DNA of 32,669 bases, taken from the NCBI GenBank assembly GCA_003131625.1, contig PKVY01000042.1, positions 20,883-53,551 on the forward strand. Direction: 5' to 3'. Shown piece after piece: positions 20,603 through 29,965 of the stretch. The notes under the pieces were generated by a model, which worked only from the letters and a program-made list of their open reading frames with translations, was not told the DNA's origin and searched no databases. Made by a program: the position numbers and the translations under genes. Positions within the stretch are counted from its first letter, which is position 1. Every line of letters begins with the position of its first letter. The DNA is from Acidobacterium sp. GTDB lineage: Bacteria; Acidobacteriota; Terriglobia; Terriglobales; Acidobacteriaceae.

Positions 20603-22219
20603 GTGGCTCGCAAAAGTTTAGTCCTGAGCACGCTGGTTCTATTCGCGGGTGTCGTGTTGTCGCACGCCGAGACGCCTGCCGCGCCCACGCCGCAATCCAG
20701 CCTGCCGCGCATCGAACAGCGCGACGGGCGCTACGCCCTGATGGTCGATGGCGCGCCGTACCTCATGCTCGGCGCGCAGGTGAACAATTCCAGCGCCTGG
20801 CCCGCGATGCTGCCGAAAGTCTGGCCGGCCATCGAGGCTCTCCACGCCAACACCGTGGAGATGCCCATCTACTGGGAGCAGTTTGAGTCGAGCCCGGGGC
20901 ACTTCGACGACTCCGTGCTGCTCACGCTCCTCCAGCAGGCGCGCCAGCACAAGGTCCATCTCGTCTTGCTGTGGTTTGGCACGTGGAAGAACGGCAGCGG
21001 GCACTACACGCCGGAGTGGATCAAACTGGACAACGCTCGCTATCCGCGCGTGATCTGTTCCGACGGGCGGACCATGGATTCGCTCTCGCCGCTCTTTCAG
21101 TCCACGCTCGAGGCCGACCGCGCCGCCTTCACCGCGCTGATGCGCCGCCTGAAAGCCGCCGATCCGCTGCACACCGTCCTCATGGTGCAGGTAGAGAACG
21201 AAGCCGGAACATGGGGCTGCATTCGCGACTACTCGCCAACGGCGCAGCGGCTCTTCGATGGTCCGGTCCCGGCTGAGCTGATTGCCGGCCTCCACAAGCA
21301 GCCGGGCACCTGGCAGCAGATTTTCGGCGACGATGCCGATGAGTTTTTCCACGCCTGGAATGTCGCCCACTACATTGGCGAGGTCGCCGCGGCCGGCAAA
21401 GCCATCGACCCGCTGCCGATGTACGCGAATGCCGCTCTGCGCGATCCATTCCATCCGAAGCGCGGCAGCTACGAAAGCGGCGGACCCACCGACAATGTGC
21501 TCGACATCTGGAAGATCGCGGCGCCCGCCCTCGACGTGCTTTCTCCCGACATCTATAACCCGAGCTACGACGCCTACACGCGTTACCTGGAACTGTACGG
21601 GCGCGCCGGCAATGCGCTGTTCATTCCCGAGACCGGCAACCAGCCACCGTACGCTCGATATTTCTTCGCGGCCCTCGGCCGTGGCGCCATCGGCTTTTCG
21701 CCCTTCGGCGTGGACTACACCGCCAGTGTCAACGAGCCGCTCGGGGCTCCGCGACTCGACAAGGATGCGCTGGCGCCGTTTGCTCTCGACTACGCCATCG
21801 CCGCGCCGATGGATCGCGAACTGGCACGCCTCAGCTTCGAGGGCAAGCTCCAGGGGGTTTCCGAAAGCCCAACCGAACATCGCCAGAGCCTCGACTTCGG
21901 CTCGTGGCGCGCGGTGATTTCCTACGGCATGCCGCAGTTCGGGTTCGGCAAAGAGCCCGGCGGAAATCCGCAGCCGGACGGCGGCGCGCTGATCGGCCAA
22001 CTCGGTCCCGATGAGTTTCTGGTCTCCGCGCTGCATGCGCGCGTCGACTTCACGCCCACAGCAGCCGGCAAACAGCGCCAGTTTTTGCGCGTCGAGGAAG
22101 GCAGCTACGAAAACGGCGTATGGCGGTTCGAGCGCATCTGGAACGGCGATCAGACCGACTACGGCCTGAACTTCACTTCAGCGCCGCAGGTTTTGCGGGT
22201 GAAGCTGGCCACCTACTGA
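20603..22219 (+). CDS. Exported GH-A clan glycosidase (GH35/DUF5597-like, putative beta-galactosidase)
   Basis: A 538-residue protein with an N-terminal signal peptide (MARKSLVLSTLVLFAG, cleavage near residue 22). A (beta/alpha)8-barrel follows: YLMLGAQVNNSSAWP, a TVEMPIYWEQFE strand and LVLLWFGTWKNG near the N-terminal half. The acid/base glutamate is probably Glu200 in MVQVENEAGTWG, preceded by the family Asn, and the nucleophile Glu343 in LFIPETGN. The C-terminal about 130 residues form a beta-rich domain resembling DUF5597 of related proteins. Action on beta-galactosides or similar plant-derived glycans is inferred; the exact substrate is open. The GTG start at 20603 gives a good signal peptide. 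The gene converges with the metallophosphoesterase gene, 7 bp apart. Confidence 0.82.
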   Translation: MARKSLVLSTLVLFAGVVLSHAETPAAPTPQSSLPRIEQRDGRYALMVDGAPYLMLGAQVNNSSAWPAMLPKVWPAIEALHANTVEMPIYWEQFESSPGHFDDSVLLTLLQQARQHKVHLVLLWFGTWKNGSGHYTPEWIKLDNARYPRVICSDGRTMDSLSPLFQSTLEADRAAFTALMRRLKAADPLHTVLMVQVENEAGTWGCIRDYSPTAQRLFDGPVPAELIAGLHKQPGTWQQIFGDDADEFFHAWNVAHYIGEVAAAGKAIDPLPMYANAALRDPFHPKRGSYESGGPTDNVLDIWKIAAPALDVLSPDIYNPSYDAYTRYLELYGRAGNALFIPETGNQPPYARYFFAALGRGAIGFSPFGVDYTASVNEPLGAPRLDKDALAPFALDYAIAAPMDRELARLSFEGKLQGVSESPTEHRQSLDFGSWRAVISYGMPQFGFGKEPGGNPQPDGGALIGQLGPDEFLVSALHARVDFTPTAAGKQRQFLRVEEGSYENGVWRFERIWNGDQTDYGLNFTSAPQVLRVKLATY

Positions 22220-22240
22220 GGCAGCTTCACGCAAGCGTGA
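22199..22240. terminator. Two overlapping inverted repeats between convergent genes
   Basis: GTGAAGCT (22199-22206) and AGCTTCAC (22223-22230) form a perfect 8-bp stem with a 16-base loop over the glycosidase stop. TCACGC (22227-22232) and GCGTGA (22235-22240) form a second stem over the metallophosphoesterase stop. They share four bases, so only one can form at a time. There are no T-runs, so this is only a possible bidirectional stop. Confidence 0.35.
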
Positions 22241-23135
22241 TCACGGTGATTTCCGGAGGGCAGCGGAAACGGAAGGGCACCCCGACCGCGCCGATGCCGC
22301 GGTTCACGTACAACTGCGTGGGGCCGTGCCGGAAGAGCCCCTCGACATAGCGGCGGCCATATTCAGGCAGATCCAGCGGCGGCAGGAAGGGAATCCGCAC
22401 CTGACCGCCGTGGGTGTGGCCGGAGAGCATCAGGTCGACGTTGTAGCGCGCGATATCGGGCAGAATGTCCGGCTCATGCGCCAGCAGAATGACGGGCTCC
22501 TGCGCGACGGCGCGAGGAATGGCGCGCGCCGGATCGGCCTGGTGTTCGCAAATGCTGCCCAGACCCGCCAGCCATAGGCGCTGCCCCTCCCGTTCGAGCG
22601 CGACGGCGGAGTTCATCAGGACAGGAATCCCGTGCTCCTGCAAAGGTCCAGAAACATAGTGCGGCCCAATGTAGTAATCGTGATTGCCGAGGCTGGCATA
22701 GCGAAGCGGGCACTCGATCCCGCTCAGAATGGCCGCGCAGGCTGGCGCAAAACGGCGCGCGAAGGCCCTGGGCAACGGTGAGTAGCTAATGAAGTCTCCG
22801 GTGAGCACCACCATGTCCGGGCGCAGCGCGTTGACTCTCCTCACCATCTCATGCAGGAAAAACGCCTCGGTGAATTCGGCGTAGTGGAAATCCGAAATCT
22901 GCACGATGCGCATGCCGCGGAAGGAATCGGGGAGACGGGCGAGCTGAATGGTGTGCTGCTCAACACTCAGCTCGTGGCGCGAGATCTCGCCGGCATAAAG
23001 GGCGAGGCCGGCCACCGAAGCGGCGGACAAGCTCAGAAAAGATCGCCGCGTCAGCCGGCGCTTCGGCTCCGGCGGCAAAAAATCCAGCTTCTCCTCAGTC
23101 GCTGGGGGCGTTTCGACTGAAATGGTCGTATTCAC
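22227..23135 (-). CDS. Metallophosphoesterase with twin-arginine leader (YkuE/YaeI-like)
   Basis: A 302-residue protein. RRLTRRSFLSLSAAS with Arg30-Arg31 followed by a hydrophobic stretch to about residue 47 is a Tat leader, so export as a folded metal-loaded enzyme by the TatBC of this genome is expected. The calcineurin-like metal site is complete: Asp82 and His84 in ISDFHY, Asp114 in LTGDF, Asn151-His152 in LGNHDYY, His220 in LLAHEPD, and His240/His242 in LSGHTHGGQ. Relatives (YkuE, YaeI/LpxG-type) cleave phosphodiesters or UDP-diacylglucosamine; the substrate is not known here. It starts at GTG with a weak site. The gene is the last before a convergent neighbour, and a terminator upstream separates it from the BON gene. 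Confidence 0.88.
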   Translation of the reverse strand: MNTTISVETPPATEEKLDFLPPEPKRRLTRRSFLSLSAASVAGLALYAGEISRHELSVEQHTIQLARLPDSFRGMRIVQISDFHYAEFTEAFFLHEMVRRVNALRPDMVVLTGDFISYSPLPRAFARRFAPACAAILSGIECPLRYASLGNHDYYIGPHYVSGPLQEHGIPVLMNSAVALEREGQRLWLAGLGSICEHQADPARAIPRAVAQEPVILLAHEPDILPDIARYNVDLMLSGHTHGGQVRIPFLPPLDLPEYGRRYVEGLFRHGPTQLYVNRGIGAVGVPFRFRCPPEITVITLA

Positions 23136-23215
23136 TCTTCGATTGGACGCGAAATTCCTGCTCAGGAGTCGGAGACCGCGAGCCGATCAGGACTGGCGCA
23201 TCTATTTCATTATCG

Positions 23216-23252
23216 CAACAAACAAGAAAGGCCGCCTCGACGAGACGGCCCT
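23216..23252 (-). terminator. Rho-independent terminator after the BON-domain gene
   Basis: In minus-strand reading GGCCGTCTCG and CGAGGCGGCC pair with one G-U, making a stem of about 10 bp, followed by TTTCTTGTTTGTTG. An A-rich run lies on the other side, so the element could also work on the opposite strand. It stands 20 bp after the BON gene stop. Confidence 0.75.
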
Positions 23253-23271
23253 TCTTTGTTTTGAGAATCGA

Positions 23272-24453
23272 TTACCATCCGTAGACGCGATACGGATACG
23301 GATATCCGTACGGATACGGCGGCGCCATATAAACCGGCCTGCGCTGCAGCTGGGGAACGCTCTGCGCCAGACGCTGCGCTTCCTGCCACGAAACCGGCTG
23401 CACCGTGACCGCACTCGTCAGGTGGAAGTTCAGCAGAGACTCGGGAGGCAGATAGAGCCGCGGTCCGTTGGTTCCGGCCGATGCCGCCAGGCCCGCTCCA
23501 CCGCCAACCGCCGCGCCGATCGCCGCGCCGGGTCCGCGACCCAGAATGCCGCCGATGATGGCGCCCACCACCGCGCCGCCGGCGGTGTTGCTCGCGGTGT
23601 AACCGGCCTTATTGGGGCTCCGGTTCGACCAGATATCCGAAACAACCGGATAGCTGTTCCCGCTCAGATTGACTCCGGTAATCTGCAGCTGCAATTCGCC
23701 GCTGCCGCCCAGCGCGCCGGGCTTCTTCACCTTGACCACCGAGCCCTGCAGCACAGCACCCCGCGGAATCGCCAGCACGTTGCCTTCAAACACGTCGCTG
23801 GCGGCGGTCGCCTGGAACGCGGCGCCGTCCTGCAGCTTGGCGATATCCAGTGGCTCGCTGATGCGAATCTGCAGCAGCGTGCCCGCGGGGATCGTCACCG
23901 GTCCGCTGGTTTGCTGCGGCGGATAAGGCTGTCCGTAGCCTCTCTGCGGATAAGGCGCATACGGAGCGCGCGGGGCTGCCGGCTGAGCGGGCTGGGCGGG
24001 CTCGTCGGGGGGAGGTGGGGGAGGAATCTGCTGCGACTCGGGAGCCGCTGCGGGTTGCTGCGTGTCGGCTGGAGGTGGAGGCGGAGTCTGCTGCGCGTCG
24101 GCCGGTGGAGGCGGCGCGGTTTGCGCCTGCGAGGAATCGCTGCCGGCCACGGTGATGTTGTTCTGGATGCCGCTGACGCCCTTCACGTTCGCTGCGACGG
24201 TCTCAGCTTCCTGCCTCTGCTGTTGCGTCTCGACCGTGCCGGTCAGGGTTACGACGCCATTCGCGGTGTACGCCGTCACCGGCTGGTTCTTGAGCATCGG
24301 ATCGTGGGTCAGCGCGCTGGCAACGGCAGCCTGCAGGTCGCCATCGCCGGAACTCTGGGCTAACGTCGCGGTTCCCGCGAGAATCCAAAGGCAACCGGCC
24401 AGGAGGCCCGTGCCCGCCAGCAATGAAAACTTCCGAAAGCCATTCGTAAGCAT
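23272..24453 (-). CDS. Exported BON-domain protein with proline-rich linker and glycine zipper
   Basis: A 393-residue envelope protein. The N-terminal hydrophobic segment ends near ATLAQ (residue 33); an LAGC at 18-21 also fits a lipobox, so lipoprotein processing cannot be excluded. A BON domain follows (about 36-100: LQAAVASALTHDP, GVVTLTGTV, VKGVSGIQNNITV). Next is a Pro/Gln/Ala linker with PPPPADAQQT-like repeats, a beta-rich domain (PAGTLLQIRISEPLD, AIPRGAVLQGSVV) and a glycine zipper (GGAVVGAIIGGILG and on). The end is Tyr/Pro-rich (YPYGYPYPYRVYGW). BON domains bind membranes; glycine zippers sit in outer membranes. The ATG at 24453 is chosen because it opens the signal peptide after GGGAG; a longer frame to 24531 would cross a strong leader hairpin. 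Confidence 0.8.
   Translation of the reverse strand: MLTNGFRKFSLLAGTGLLAGCLWILAGTATLAQSSGDGDLQAAVASALTHDPMLKNQPVTAYTANGVVTLTGTVETQQQRQEAETVAANVKGVSGIQNNITVAGSDSSQAQTAPPPPADAQQTPPPPPADTQQPAAAPESQQIPPPPPPDEPAQPAQPAAPRAPYAPYPQRGYGQPYPPQQTSGPVTIPAGTLLQIRISEPLDIAKLQDGAAFQATAASDVFEGNVLAIPRGAVLQGSVVKVKKPGALGGSGELQLQITGVNLSGNSYPVVSDIWSNRSPNKAGYTASNTAGGAVVGAIIGGILGRGPGAAIGAAVGGGAGLAASAGTNGPRLYLPPESLLNFHLTSAVTVQPVSWQEAQRLAQSVPQLQRRPVYMAPPYPYGYPYPYRVYGW
23290..23318 (-). repeat. Short GGATAC-type repeat encoding the Tyr/Pro tail
   Basis: Near-tandem copies of GATACG and its reverse-complement-like CGTATC/ CCGTAC variants encode the PYPYGYPYPY end of the BON-domain protein. A CGGATATCCG palindrome sits in the middle. 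It is probably only a consequence of the repetitive peptide. Confidence 0.5.
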
Positions 24454-24469
24454 AATGTGCAACTCCCTT

Positions 24470-24526
24470 GCTTCAGGCCGATCTTCTTCTGCGTTCGTGG
24501 GTGTCAGACGCAGCGCCGCCTGAAGC
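24470..24526 (-). ncRNA. Folded 5' leader of the BON-domain gene
   Basis: In minus-strand RNA GCTTCAGGC (24526-24518) pairs perfectly with GCCTGAAGC (24478-24470), enclosing a second stem CTGCGT/ACGCAG (24513-24508 with 24494-24489) with a 13-base loop. The 3' arm ends 16 bases before the ATG, next to the AAGGGAG ribosome site. No known riboswitch is recognised. It could stabilise the mRNA, control initiation or sense something; the pairing itself is seen directly. Confidence 0.5.
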
Positions 24527-24605
24527 GTCACTGTTCTGTCATTTCCAACACCAGATTAGATGAAAAGTTCTGTTGAAAGGCCGCAGGTTATCGGCAGTAA
24601 TCGGA

Positions 24606-26252
24606 TTAACCCTGTTGCTTCCGGTAGCGCTCCATCAGCGCCGTGGTCGAGCTGTCGTGGCTGCCCGGGGCGGGTCCGGAACCCTCGAGCTCACCGATGA
24701 TCTTCTTCGCCAGAACTTTGCCCAGCTCCACGCCCCATTGGTCAAAGGAATCGATCTGCCAGATCACGCCCTGGGTAAAGACGCTGTGCTCGTAGAGCGC
24801 CACCAGCTTGCCCAGCGCCTCGGGCGTCAGCTCGCTGAGCAGGAAGGTGCTCGACGGCCGGTTGCCTTCGAAAACCCGGTGGGGAACCAGCCAGTCCGGC
24901 GTGCCTTCGGCCTTCACCTGTTCTGGAGTCTTGCCGAAGGCCAACGCTTCTCCCTGCGCGAAAACGTTGGCCATCAGCAGGTTGTGATGATCACCTAAAG
25001 GATTGAGTGTCTTTCCGAATCCAATGAAATCACAAGGGATCAGCCGCGTTCCCTGGTGGATGAGCTGATAGAAGGAGTGCTGGCCATTGGTGCCGGGCTC
25101 GCCCCAGTAGATGGGTCCCGTCTGCACGCCGACGGGCGCGCCCGTGAGCGTCACGTGTTTGCCGTTGCTCTCCATGGTGAGCTGCTGCAGATAGGCGGGA
25201 AAGCGCTTCAAATACTGATCATAGGGAAAGACCGCGGCCGTCTGCGCGCCGAAGAAGTCGTTGTACCAGACGCTCAGCAGCCCCATGAGCGCCGGCAGGT
25301 TGCGCTCGAAAGGCGCGCTGCGAAAATGCTCATCCATCGCATGGAAGCCTGCGAGCATGGCGCGAAAGCCCTCCGGACCGATAGCGAGCATGGTGGACAG
25401 GCCCACCGCCGAGTCCATGGAGTAGCGCCCGCCGACCCAATCCCAGAACCCGAACATGTTCTGCGGGTCGATGCCGAATTTGGCCACCTCCTCGGCGTTG
25501 GTCGACACGGCGACGAAATGCCGGCGTATGGCGCGCTCGTCGCCCAGTTTGCGCAAGGCCCACTCGCGTGCCGTGTGCGCATTGGTCAAGGTCTCAAGCG
25601 TCGTAAACGTCTTCGAGCAGACGATGAAGAGTGTCTCCCCGGGATCCAGGTCGCGGGTCGCCTCCGCGAAGTCCGTGCCGTCCACATTGGAGACGAAACG
25701 GAAGGTCATGTCGCGGCGGCTGTAATGGCGCAGCGCCTCATAGGCCATCACGGGCCCCAAGTCGGAGCCGCCGATGCCGATGTTGATGACATTGCGGATC
25801 GGCCGGCCGCTGTGGCCGCGCCAGCTGCCGCTGCGCACGTCGTCGCAGAAGGCCGTCATGCGCGCAAGCACGGCCTGCACTTCGGGCACGACGTCAACGC
25901 CGTCAAGGAGCATCCGCTCACCCGCAGGCGCGCGCAGCGCCACGTGCAGCACGGCGCGCCCCTCGGTCACATTGATCTTCTCGCCGCTGAACATCGCCGC
26001 GATGCGCTCTCGCAGGCCGCATTCGCTTGCCAGACCCATGAGGAGCGCGATGGTCTCGTCGGTGATGCGATTCTTCGAGTAATCCAGATACAGCCCGGCA
26101 GCCTCAAGCGTCAGGCGTTCGCCGCGGCCCGCATCGGCAGCAAAAAGATCCCGCAGATGCAACGTCCCGGTCTTTTTATGATGCTCGAGAAGCGCGCGCC
26201 ACGCCGGGCGCTCGGCAAGCGGCGTCGGCGCGGTACGAGGGATTGCGCTCAT
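24606..26252 (-). CDS. pgi: Glucose-6-phosphate isomerase
   Basis: A 548-residue cytosolic enzyme interconverting glucose 6-phosphate and fructose 6-phosphate. The length fits the E. coli-type Pgi. Visible blocks are [12 protein letters not shown] and VSNVDGTDF at the phosphate pocket, [27 protein letters not shown], and the catalytic region [19 protein letters not shown] with [25 protein letters not shown] has the catalytic glutamate and histidine neighbourhood, and a late [18 protein letters not shown] signature carries the lysine. Its ATG overlaps the tal stop as ATGA, so the two are translated together; some bacteria carry them as one fused protein. No terminator is visible in the 70 bp after the stop. 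Confidence 0.96.
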   Translation of the reverse strand: MSAIPRTAPTPLAERPAWRALLEHHKKTGTLHLRDLFAADAGRGERLTLEAAGLYLDYSKNRITDETIALLMGLASECGLRERIAAMFSGEKINVTEGRAVLHVALRAPAGERMLLDGVDVVPEVQAVLARMTAFCDDVRSGSWRGHSGRPIRNVINIGIGGSDLGPVMAYEALRHYSRRDMTFRFVSNVDGTDFAEATRDLDPGETLFIVCSKTFTTLETLTNAHTAREWALRKLGDERAIRRHFVAVSTNAEEVAKFGIDPQNMFGFWDWVGGRYSMDSAVGLSTMLAIGPEGFRAMLAGFHAMDEHFRSAPFERNLPALMGLLSVWYNDFFGAQTAAVFPYDQYLKRFPAYLQQLTMESNGKHVTLTGAPVGVQTGPIYWGEPGTNGQHSFYQLIHQGTRLIPCDFIGFGKTLNPLGDHHNLLMANVFAQGEALAFGKTPEQVKAEGTPDWLVPHRVFEGNRPSSTFLLSELTPEALGKLVALYEHSVFTQGVIWQIDSFDQWGVELGKVLAKKIIGELEGSGPAPGSHDSSTTALMERYRKQQG

Positions 26253-27355
26253 GCGCGCCCCACACTCTTGTGTGTACCGGTGGCAATGGCGACGCTCTTC
26301 GCGACCAGCACATCCATGAGGTCGCGCCAGGATTTGGTGAACGACTCGGCGCCTTCGCGCTGCAGCTGGGCCGCCAGCTGATTCTGATCCACGCCGTCAT
26401 GCGCAAACTCCGCGAGCACATTCGCGGCGTCGCCGCCATCGAGCGGCATGGCCCCCTGCAGGCGGCCGTGATCGGCAAAGGCGTGCAAGGTTTTCTCCGG
26501 CATGGTGTTGACCGTATCCGGTGCGGCGAGGGCATCCACATAGAGAGTGTCGGGAGCGGCCGGATCCTTGGGTCCGGTGCTGGCCCAGAGCAGCCGCTGC
26601 GGCCTAGCCCCGGCGCCGGCAAGCTTGCGCCAGCGCGGCGAGTCCAGAAGTTCACGGTAGGCCTGATAGGCCTGCTTCGCGACGGCAATCCCGAGGCGAT
26701 TGCGCAGCGCCGGCGGCACTTTGTCCTTCACCGCCACGTCCCAGCGGCTGATAAAGAGCGATGCAACCGAGCCGACTTTCGGATCCTGACCGGCGGCAAT
26801 GCGCCGTTCGATGCCGCGCATGTAGGCCTCGGCCGCCGCGATGTACTGCGCGGTTGAAAAGAGCAGAGTCACATTCACGGGCACGCCGGCGAAGATCGCC
26901 TGCTCGATGGCCAAGATGCCCGCGCGAGTACCTGGAATCTTGATGAAGAGGTTCGGGCGCTGTGCACGCTCATGCAGTTGCAACGCCGCCTTGACGGTGC
27001 CGGCCGTGTCATTCGCGAGGAGCGGCGATACCTCGAGCGATACCCAGCCGTCGACGCCGCCGGTCGCGTCGTGAATTGGCCGGAACAGATCCGCGGCCTG
27101 CGTCAAATCCTCAAGGGCCAGCTCGAAGAACAGCCCCTCGCCGGAGCCGCCCGCCGCCGTCTTACGCTCGATCGCATCATCGTAGGCGCTGCTCTTCTTG
27201 ATGGCCTCATCGAAGATCGTGGGATTGGAGGTCAGGCCGGTGATCGAAAGATCCGTGATGTAGCGGCGCAGCGTGCCATCCGCCAGGAGAGTGCGTGTGA
27301 TGTTGTCGAGCCAAAGGCTTTGACCCAGATCATGCAGCTGCTGTGTTGAATTCAC
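26249..27355 (-). CDS. tal: Transaldolase
   Basis: A 368-residue enzyme of the longer Tal type (about 360-380 residues), which moves dihydroxyacetone units between sugar phosphates in the pentose phosphate pathway. [16 protein letters not shown] with the conserved Thr/Asn-Pro, [12 protein letters not shown], the Schiff-base lysine in [11 protein letters not shown], and [19 protein letters not shown] are visible, as is SRWDVAVKD near the barrel end. The GTG at 27355 is chosen because GGGAGG stands five bases before it; ATGs further upstream (27367, 27412) lack the site and the family starts with the following residues ([15 protein letters not shown]). It is the first gene of tal-pgi. A 17-bp palindrome lies about 90 bp upstream. 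Confidence 0.95.
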   Translation of the reverse strand: MNSTQQLHDLGQSLWLDNITRTLLADGTLRRYITDLSITGLTSNPTIFDEAIKKSSAYDDAIERKTAAGGSGEGLFFELALEDLTQAADLFRPIHDATGGVDGWVSLEVSPLLANDTAGTVKAALQLHERAQRPNLFIKIPGTRAGILAIEQAIFAGVPVNVTLLFSTAQYIAAAEAYMRGIERRIAAGQDPKVGSVASLFISRWDVAVKDKVPPALRNRLGIAVAKQAYQAYRELLDSPRWRKLAGAGARPQRLLWASTGPKDPAAPDTLYVDALAAPDTVNTMPEKTLHAFADHGRLQGAMPLDGGDAANVLAEFAHDGVDQNQLAAQLQREGAESFTKSWRDLMDVLVAKSVAIATGTHKSVGRA

Positions 27356-27719
27356 GTGTCCTCCCATCGTGTGCGCTCGGCTTTGAGTGCCGCCGAGCAA
27401 GGCAAGCGCCATTTTGCATCCGTTCGATCAATGGACCGCGGCACGCCCCACAGTGGGGCGCCACGGCAATACCGATGGTGCCGGCGCTACGGGACCTACC
27501 TGCACCGCGCGGACCCCGGCGGTCCAAGCGCATTTCGACCCTCCGAGCGTGCGGTAGTTGCCTGATTCGCTACGGACGCGATCATTGCGCCCACACGCCG
27601 GTGCGCAAAGACGCGAGCAAAGCAAAAGATGTGCCCGCATCTGCAGCGCAAGATCCATCCCAAGGGTACTCGAGACCGTATTGTACGCGTCGAATGTGAG
27701 CCAGAGTTCATCAAATCTT
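27356..27719. other. Gap of 364 bp with no supported gene
   Basis: Between the tal start and the TonB-receptor stop. Reading frames here are Arg/Pro-rich and overlap genes only as shadows. It holds the tal RBS and a perfect palindrome at 27444-27460; no convincing promoter hexamers or terminator for the receptor gene were seen. Confidence 0.6.
27444..27460. promoter_or_regulatory. 17-bp palindrome upstream of tal-pgi
   Basis: CGCCCCAC, A, GTGGGGCG: perfect 8-bp arms around one base, 89 bp before the tal GTG. The one-base centre makes an RNA hairpin awkward, so a dimeric protein site is the better reading. No regulator gene adjoins. Confidence 0.4.
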
Positions 27720-29906
27720 TTAGGGCGACGCGGGCCGATCGCGGTACGCGGCGGTAAACATCACCAAGGCGGTGCGACCGGGTGCCGGCTCGAAGAAGCG
27801 CGAATTCGTCTCGTTGACAATGACCGAGCCCACGTAGCGCCGGTCGGTCAGGTTGTTCACGCTCGCGTACTCCGTGACGTGCCAATGGCCGGCGTCCTGC
27901 TCGAAGCCGAAGCGCACATTCTCTGTCCAATAGCCCGGTGCCGCATCGCTGTTGCGGTCGTCCACGTAGATTTCGGCGCGGCCAATCGTCTCCGCCGTGA
28001 TCGAAAATCCGGCCGGGGCGTAGCGCCAGGTGAGTCCACCATAGACAGAGTTCGCGGGAACGGCAGGCAGGCGATTCCCCTCGGGAATGACGAGCGGATG
28101 ACACGGCACGGTAATGCAGGTGCTGTAGGGCGACACGACGGTCGCCTTGATATAGGTGTAGGCGAGCCTTGCGGTGAAGCCGCCGCTCCACCAGGCGTCG
28201 AGGCCAAGCTCGGCGCCGCGGCGCTGGGTCTCATCAATGTTCTCATCCACCGAGCGTCCGGCGGTATTGGCCGCAACTGCAAGCTCATCATGGGTCCTGA
28301 TGTAAAACGCGTCGAGGCTGCCGCGCACGTGGCTGGCCTCCGCCTTCATCCCCACCTCGAAGTTGTCGCTGCGCGCGGGTTCAAGGCCAAGGTTGAGGCC
28401 AGGGATGCTGCCGTCGGTCGAGCGATAGGCGAGATCATTCAGGGTCGGCGTCTCGAACCCCCTGCCGTAGGAGGCATAGAAGTTGAGCACGGAGGTTGCT
28501 CGGTACGTCACGCCCGCAACCGGATTGGTCGCGCTATAGCGCACGCCGCTTTCACCCACGAGGCCTGCCGAGGCCAAGTGATTGAAGGAGCTTACTTCAA
28601 CGATGCTGTTGCGTAGTCCGGCGACGAGCCGCCAGCGTTCGCCCGGATCCCACTGCGCCTGGAGGTACTCGTCGACATCGTAAACATGATTGGTCTCATC
28701 GCGCCGCAGGGCGCCTTCGACCCCGAGCGTGTCGCCGACGAAATTGAGAAAGCCGCGCCGCGCCTCGTCAAGCTCGTCGTAGCTCACACCCGCCGTCAGC
28801 TGCAGCGGTGTGCCCGAAATGCTGCGGTGATCGGTGACATGCAGATCCGTTCCCCAGTAGGCACGCCCGAGATCAATGACGCCGCCCGGATTGGTAGGGG
28901 CTGACTCGGTGGCCATAGGGATGGCCTGAAACTGAGTGGTATCACGGTGTCCAGTGTAGATCTCGGCCGAGAGATCATCGTGAGCCGTAAGCTGCCTCTC
29001 ATAGTTGGCGCCCGCCTGTTCCTGATTCAGGGATTTTCGAGTGTTGTAGGCCACGGCGTTGACGCCCGCCTGCGTAGGGTCGGCGCCCAGCTGGGCACGC
29101 GTGAGTCCCAGCGGATCCTGCACGAAGGGCGTCTCGATCGCATTGACCACCAGCGTCAGCTTCGATACGTCGGAGAGCGTGATGCCGACTTTGGAATTCA
29201 AATTGTTGCGCTCGGCGTCGCTGTGATCGCGGTAGCCGTCGGTTTGGAAATGCGCGATGTCGGCCACGTAGTTGACAGCGCCGCTCGCGCCGCTGCCTTT
29301 GAGCGCGTAGCGCTGCGTGTCGAAGCTGCCGTACTCGGCCGTGCCTTCGGCTTCGAAACCCGGCTTGCCATCCGCGGTGAAGATTGCGATGACGCCGCCG
29401 GAGGAGTTGCCATAGAGCGCCGAGAACGGTCCGCGCAGCACCTCAATGTGATCCGCCGACCCTAGGTCAAACTGCGAGAACTGGCCCTGCCCGTCGGGCA
29501 TGGTTCCGGGAATGCCGTCGGAGTAGAGCCGCACGCCGCGCACGCCGAAACTCGAGCGGGCGCCAAAGCCGCGCACGGAGAGCTGCAGGTCCTGCGCGTA
29601 ATTCTGACGGCTTTGAACGGAGATGCCGGGCACTTCATCGAGCGATTCGGAGAGGTTGATCTGCAGCTGCCCCTCGTGGATCTGCCGCTCACTCACCCGG
29701 TCCACCGACACCGGCAGATCAAAGCTCGACTGCGCAACGCGCGTTGCGGTAATGACTATCTGAGTGAGCGGGGCGTCGGAGCTCGCAGCATCCGCCGTAG
29801 AAGCTGCGGGAGACTGGATTTCCTGCGCGGTGACGATTCCCCCGAGAGCGGCAACGGTGAGAGCCAAAACACTCGAAAATCTGTTAATTAATCCTCTATT
29901 ATTCAA
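27720..29906 (-). CDS. TonB-dependent outer-membrane receptor
   Basis: A 728-residue receptor. A signal peptide (FSSVLALTVAALGG, cleavage near AQ at about residue 28) is followed by a TonB-box-like QIVITATRV. The plug domain (DLPVSVDRV, SLDEVPGISVQSR, LSVRGFGARSSFGVRG, DGIPGTMPDGQGQ, IEVLRGPFSALYGNSSGGVI) matches FecA/siderophore-type receptors, then a beta-barrel follows to residue 728. No carboxypeptidase-like N-terminal domain, frequent in acidobacterial TonB proteins, is present. The last residues (RPASP) lack the terminal aromatic that usually ends a barrel; the phenylalanine is some way before. The substrate (an iron chelate or other) cannot be named. The start codon is TTG; there is no ATG in frame before the signal peptide. 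The gene stands alone. Confidence 0.88.
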   Translation of the reverse strand: MNNRGLINRFSSVLALTVAALGGIVTAQEIQSPAASTADAASSDAPLTQIVITATRVAQSSFDLPVSVDRVSERQIHEGQLQINLSESLDEVPGISVQSRQNYAQDLQLSVRGFGARSSFGVRGVRLYSDGIPGTMPDGQGQFSQFDLGSADHIEVLRGPFSALYGNSSGGVIAIFTADGKPGFEAEGTAEYGSFDTQRYALKGSGASGAVNYVADIAHFQTDGYRDHSDAERNNLNSKVGITLSDVSKLTLVVNAIETPFVQDPLGLTRAQLGADPTQAGVNAVAYNTRKSLNQEQAGANYERQLTAHDDLSAEIYTGHRDTTQFQAIPMATESAPTNPGGVIDLGRAYWGTDLHVTDHRSISGTPLQLTAGVSYDELDEARRGFLNFVGDTLGVEGALRRDETNHVYDVDEYLQAQWDPGERWRLVAGLRNSIVEVSSFNHLASAGLVGESGVRYSATNPVAGVTYRATSVLNFYASYGRGFETPTLNDLAYRSTDGSIPGLNLGLEPARSDNFEVGMKAEASHVRGSLDAFYIRTHDELAVAANTAGRSVDENIDETQRRGAELGLDAWWSGGFTARLAYTYIKATVVSPYSTCITVPCHPLVIPEGNRLPAVPANSVYGGLTWRYAPAGFSITAETIGRAEIYVDDRNSDAAPGYWTENVRFGFEQDAGHWHVTEYASVNNLTDRRYVGSVIVNETNSRFFEPAPGRTALVMFTAAYRDRPASP

Positions 29907-29965
29907 TCTATTAAGCGCAGAACATAAAGTTAATTATGATCGATCAATCACGGTGCGAGAGCCGC
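29907..29965 (-). promoter_or_regulatory. AT-rich upstream region of the TonB receptor gene
   Basis: A sharp AT-rich patch in an otherwise GC-rich window, containing TTAATTAA-like and TAATTATGATC runs and a TGATCGATCA palindrome. It probably carries the receptor promoter, but no hexamer pair at 16-18 bp is convincing and no clear Fur-type box was identified. Confidence 0.35.

Noticed and set aside
22121-22240. Terminator between the glycosidase and the metallophosphoesterase with a U-tract
   Set aside because: Stems exist but no T-run on either strand, so I list them only as a low-confidence bidirectional structure.
23122-24363. 413-codon plus-strand ORF over the BON gene
   Set aside because: Antisense shadow; Arg-rich, crosses the terminator hairpin, and no domain matches.
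27496-28191. Minus-strand 231-codon ORF overlapping the TonB receptor end
   Set aside because: Different frame from the receptor, Arg-rich, no family features; the receptor frame explains this DNA.
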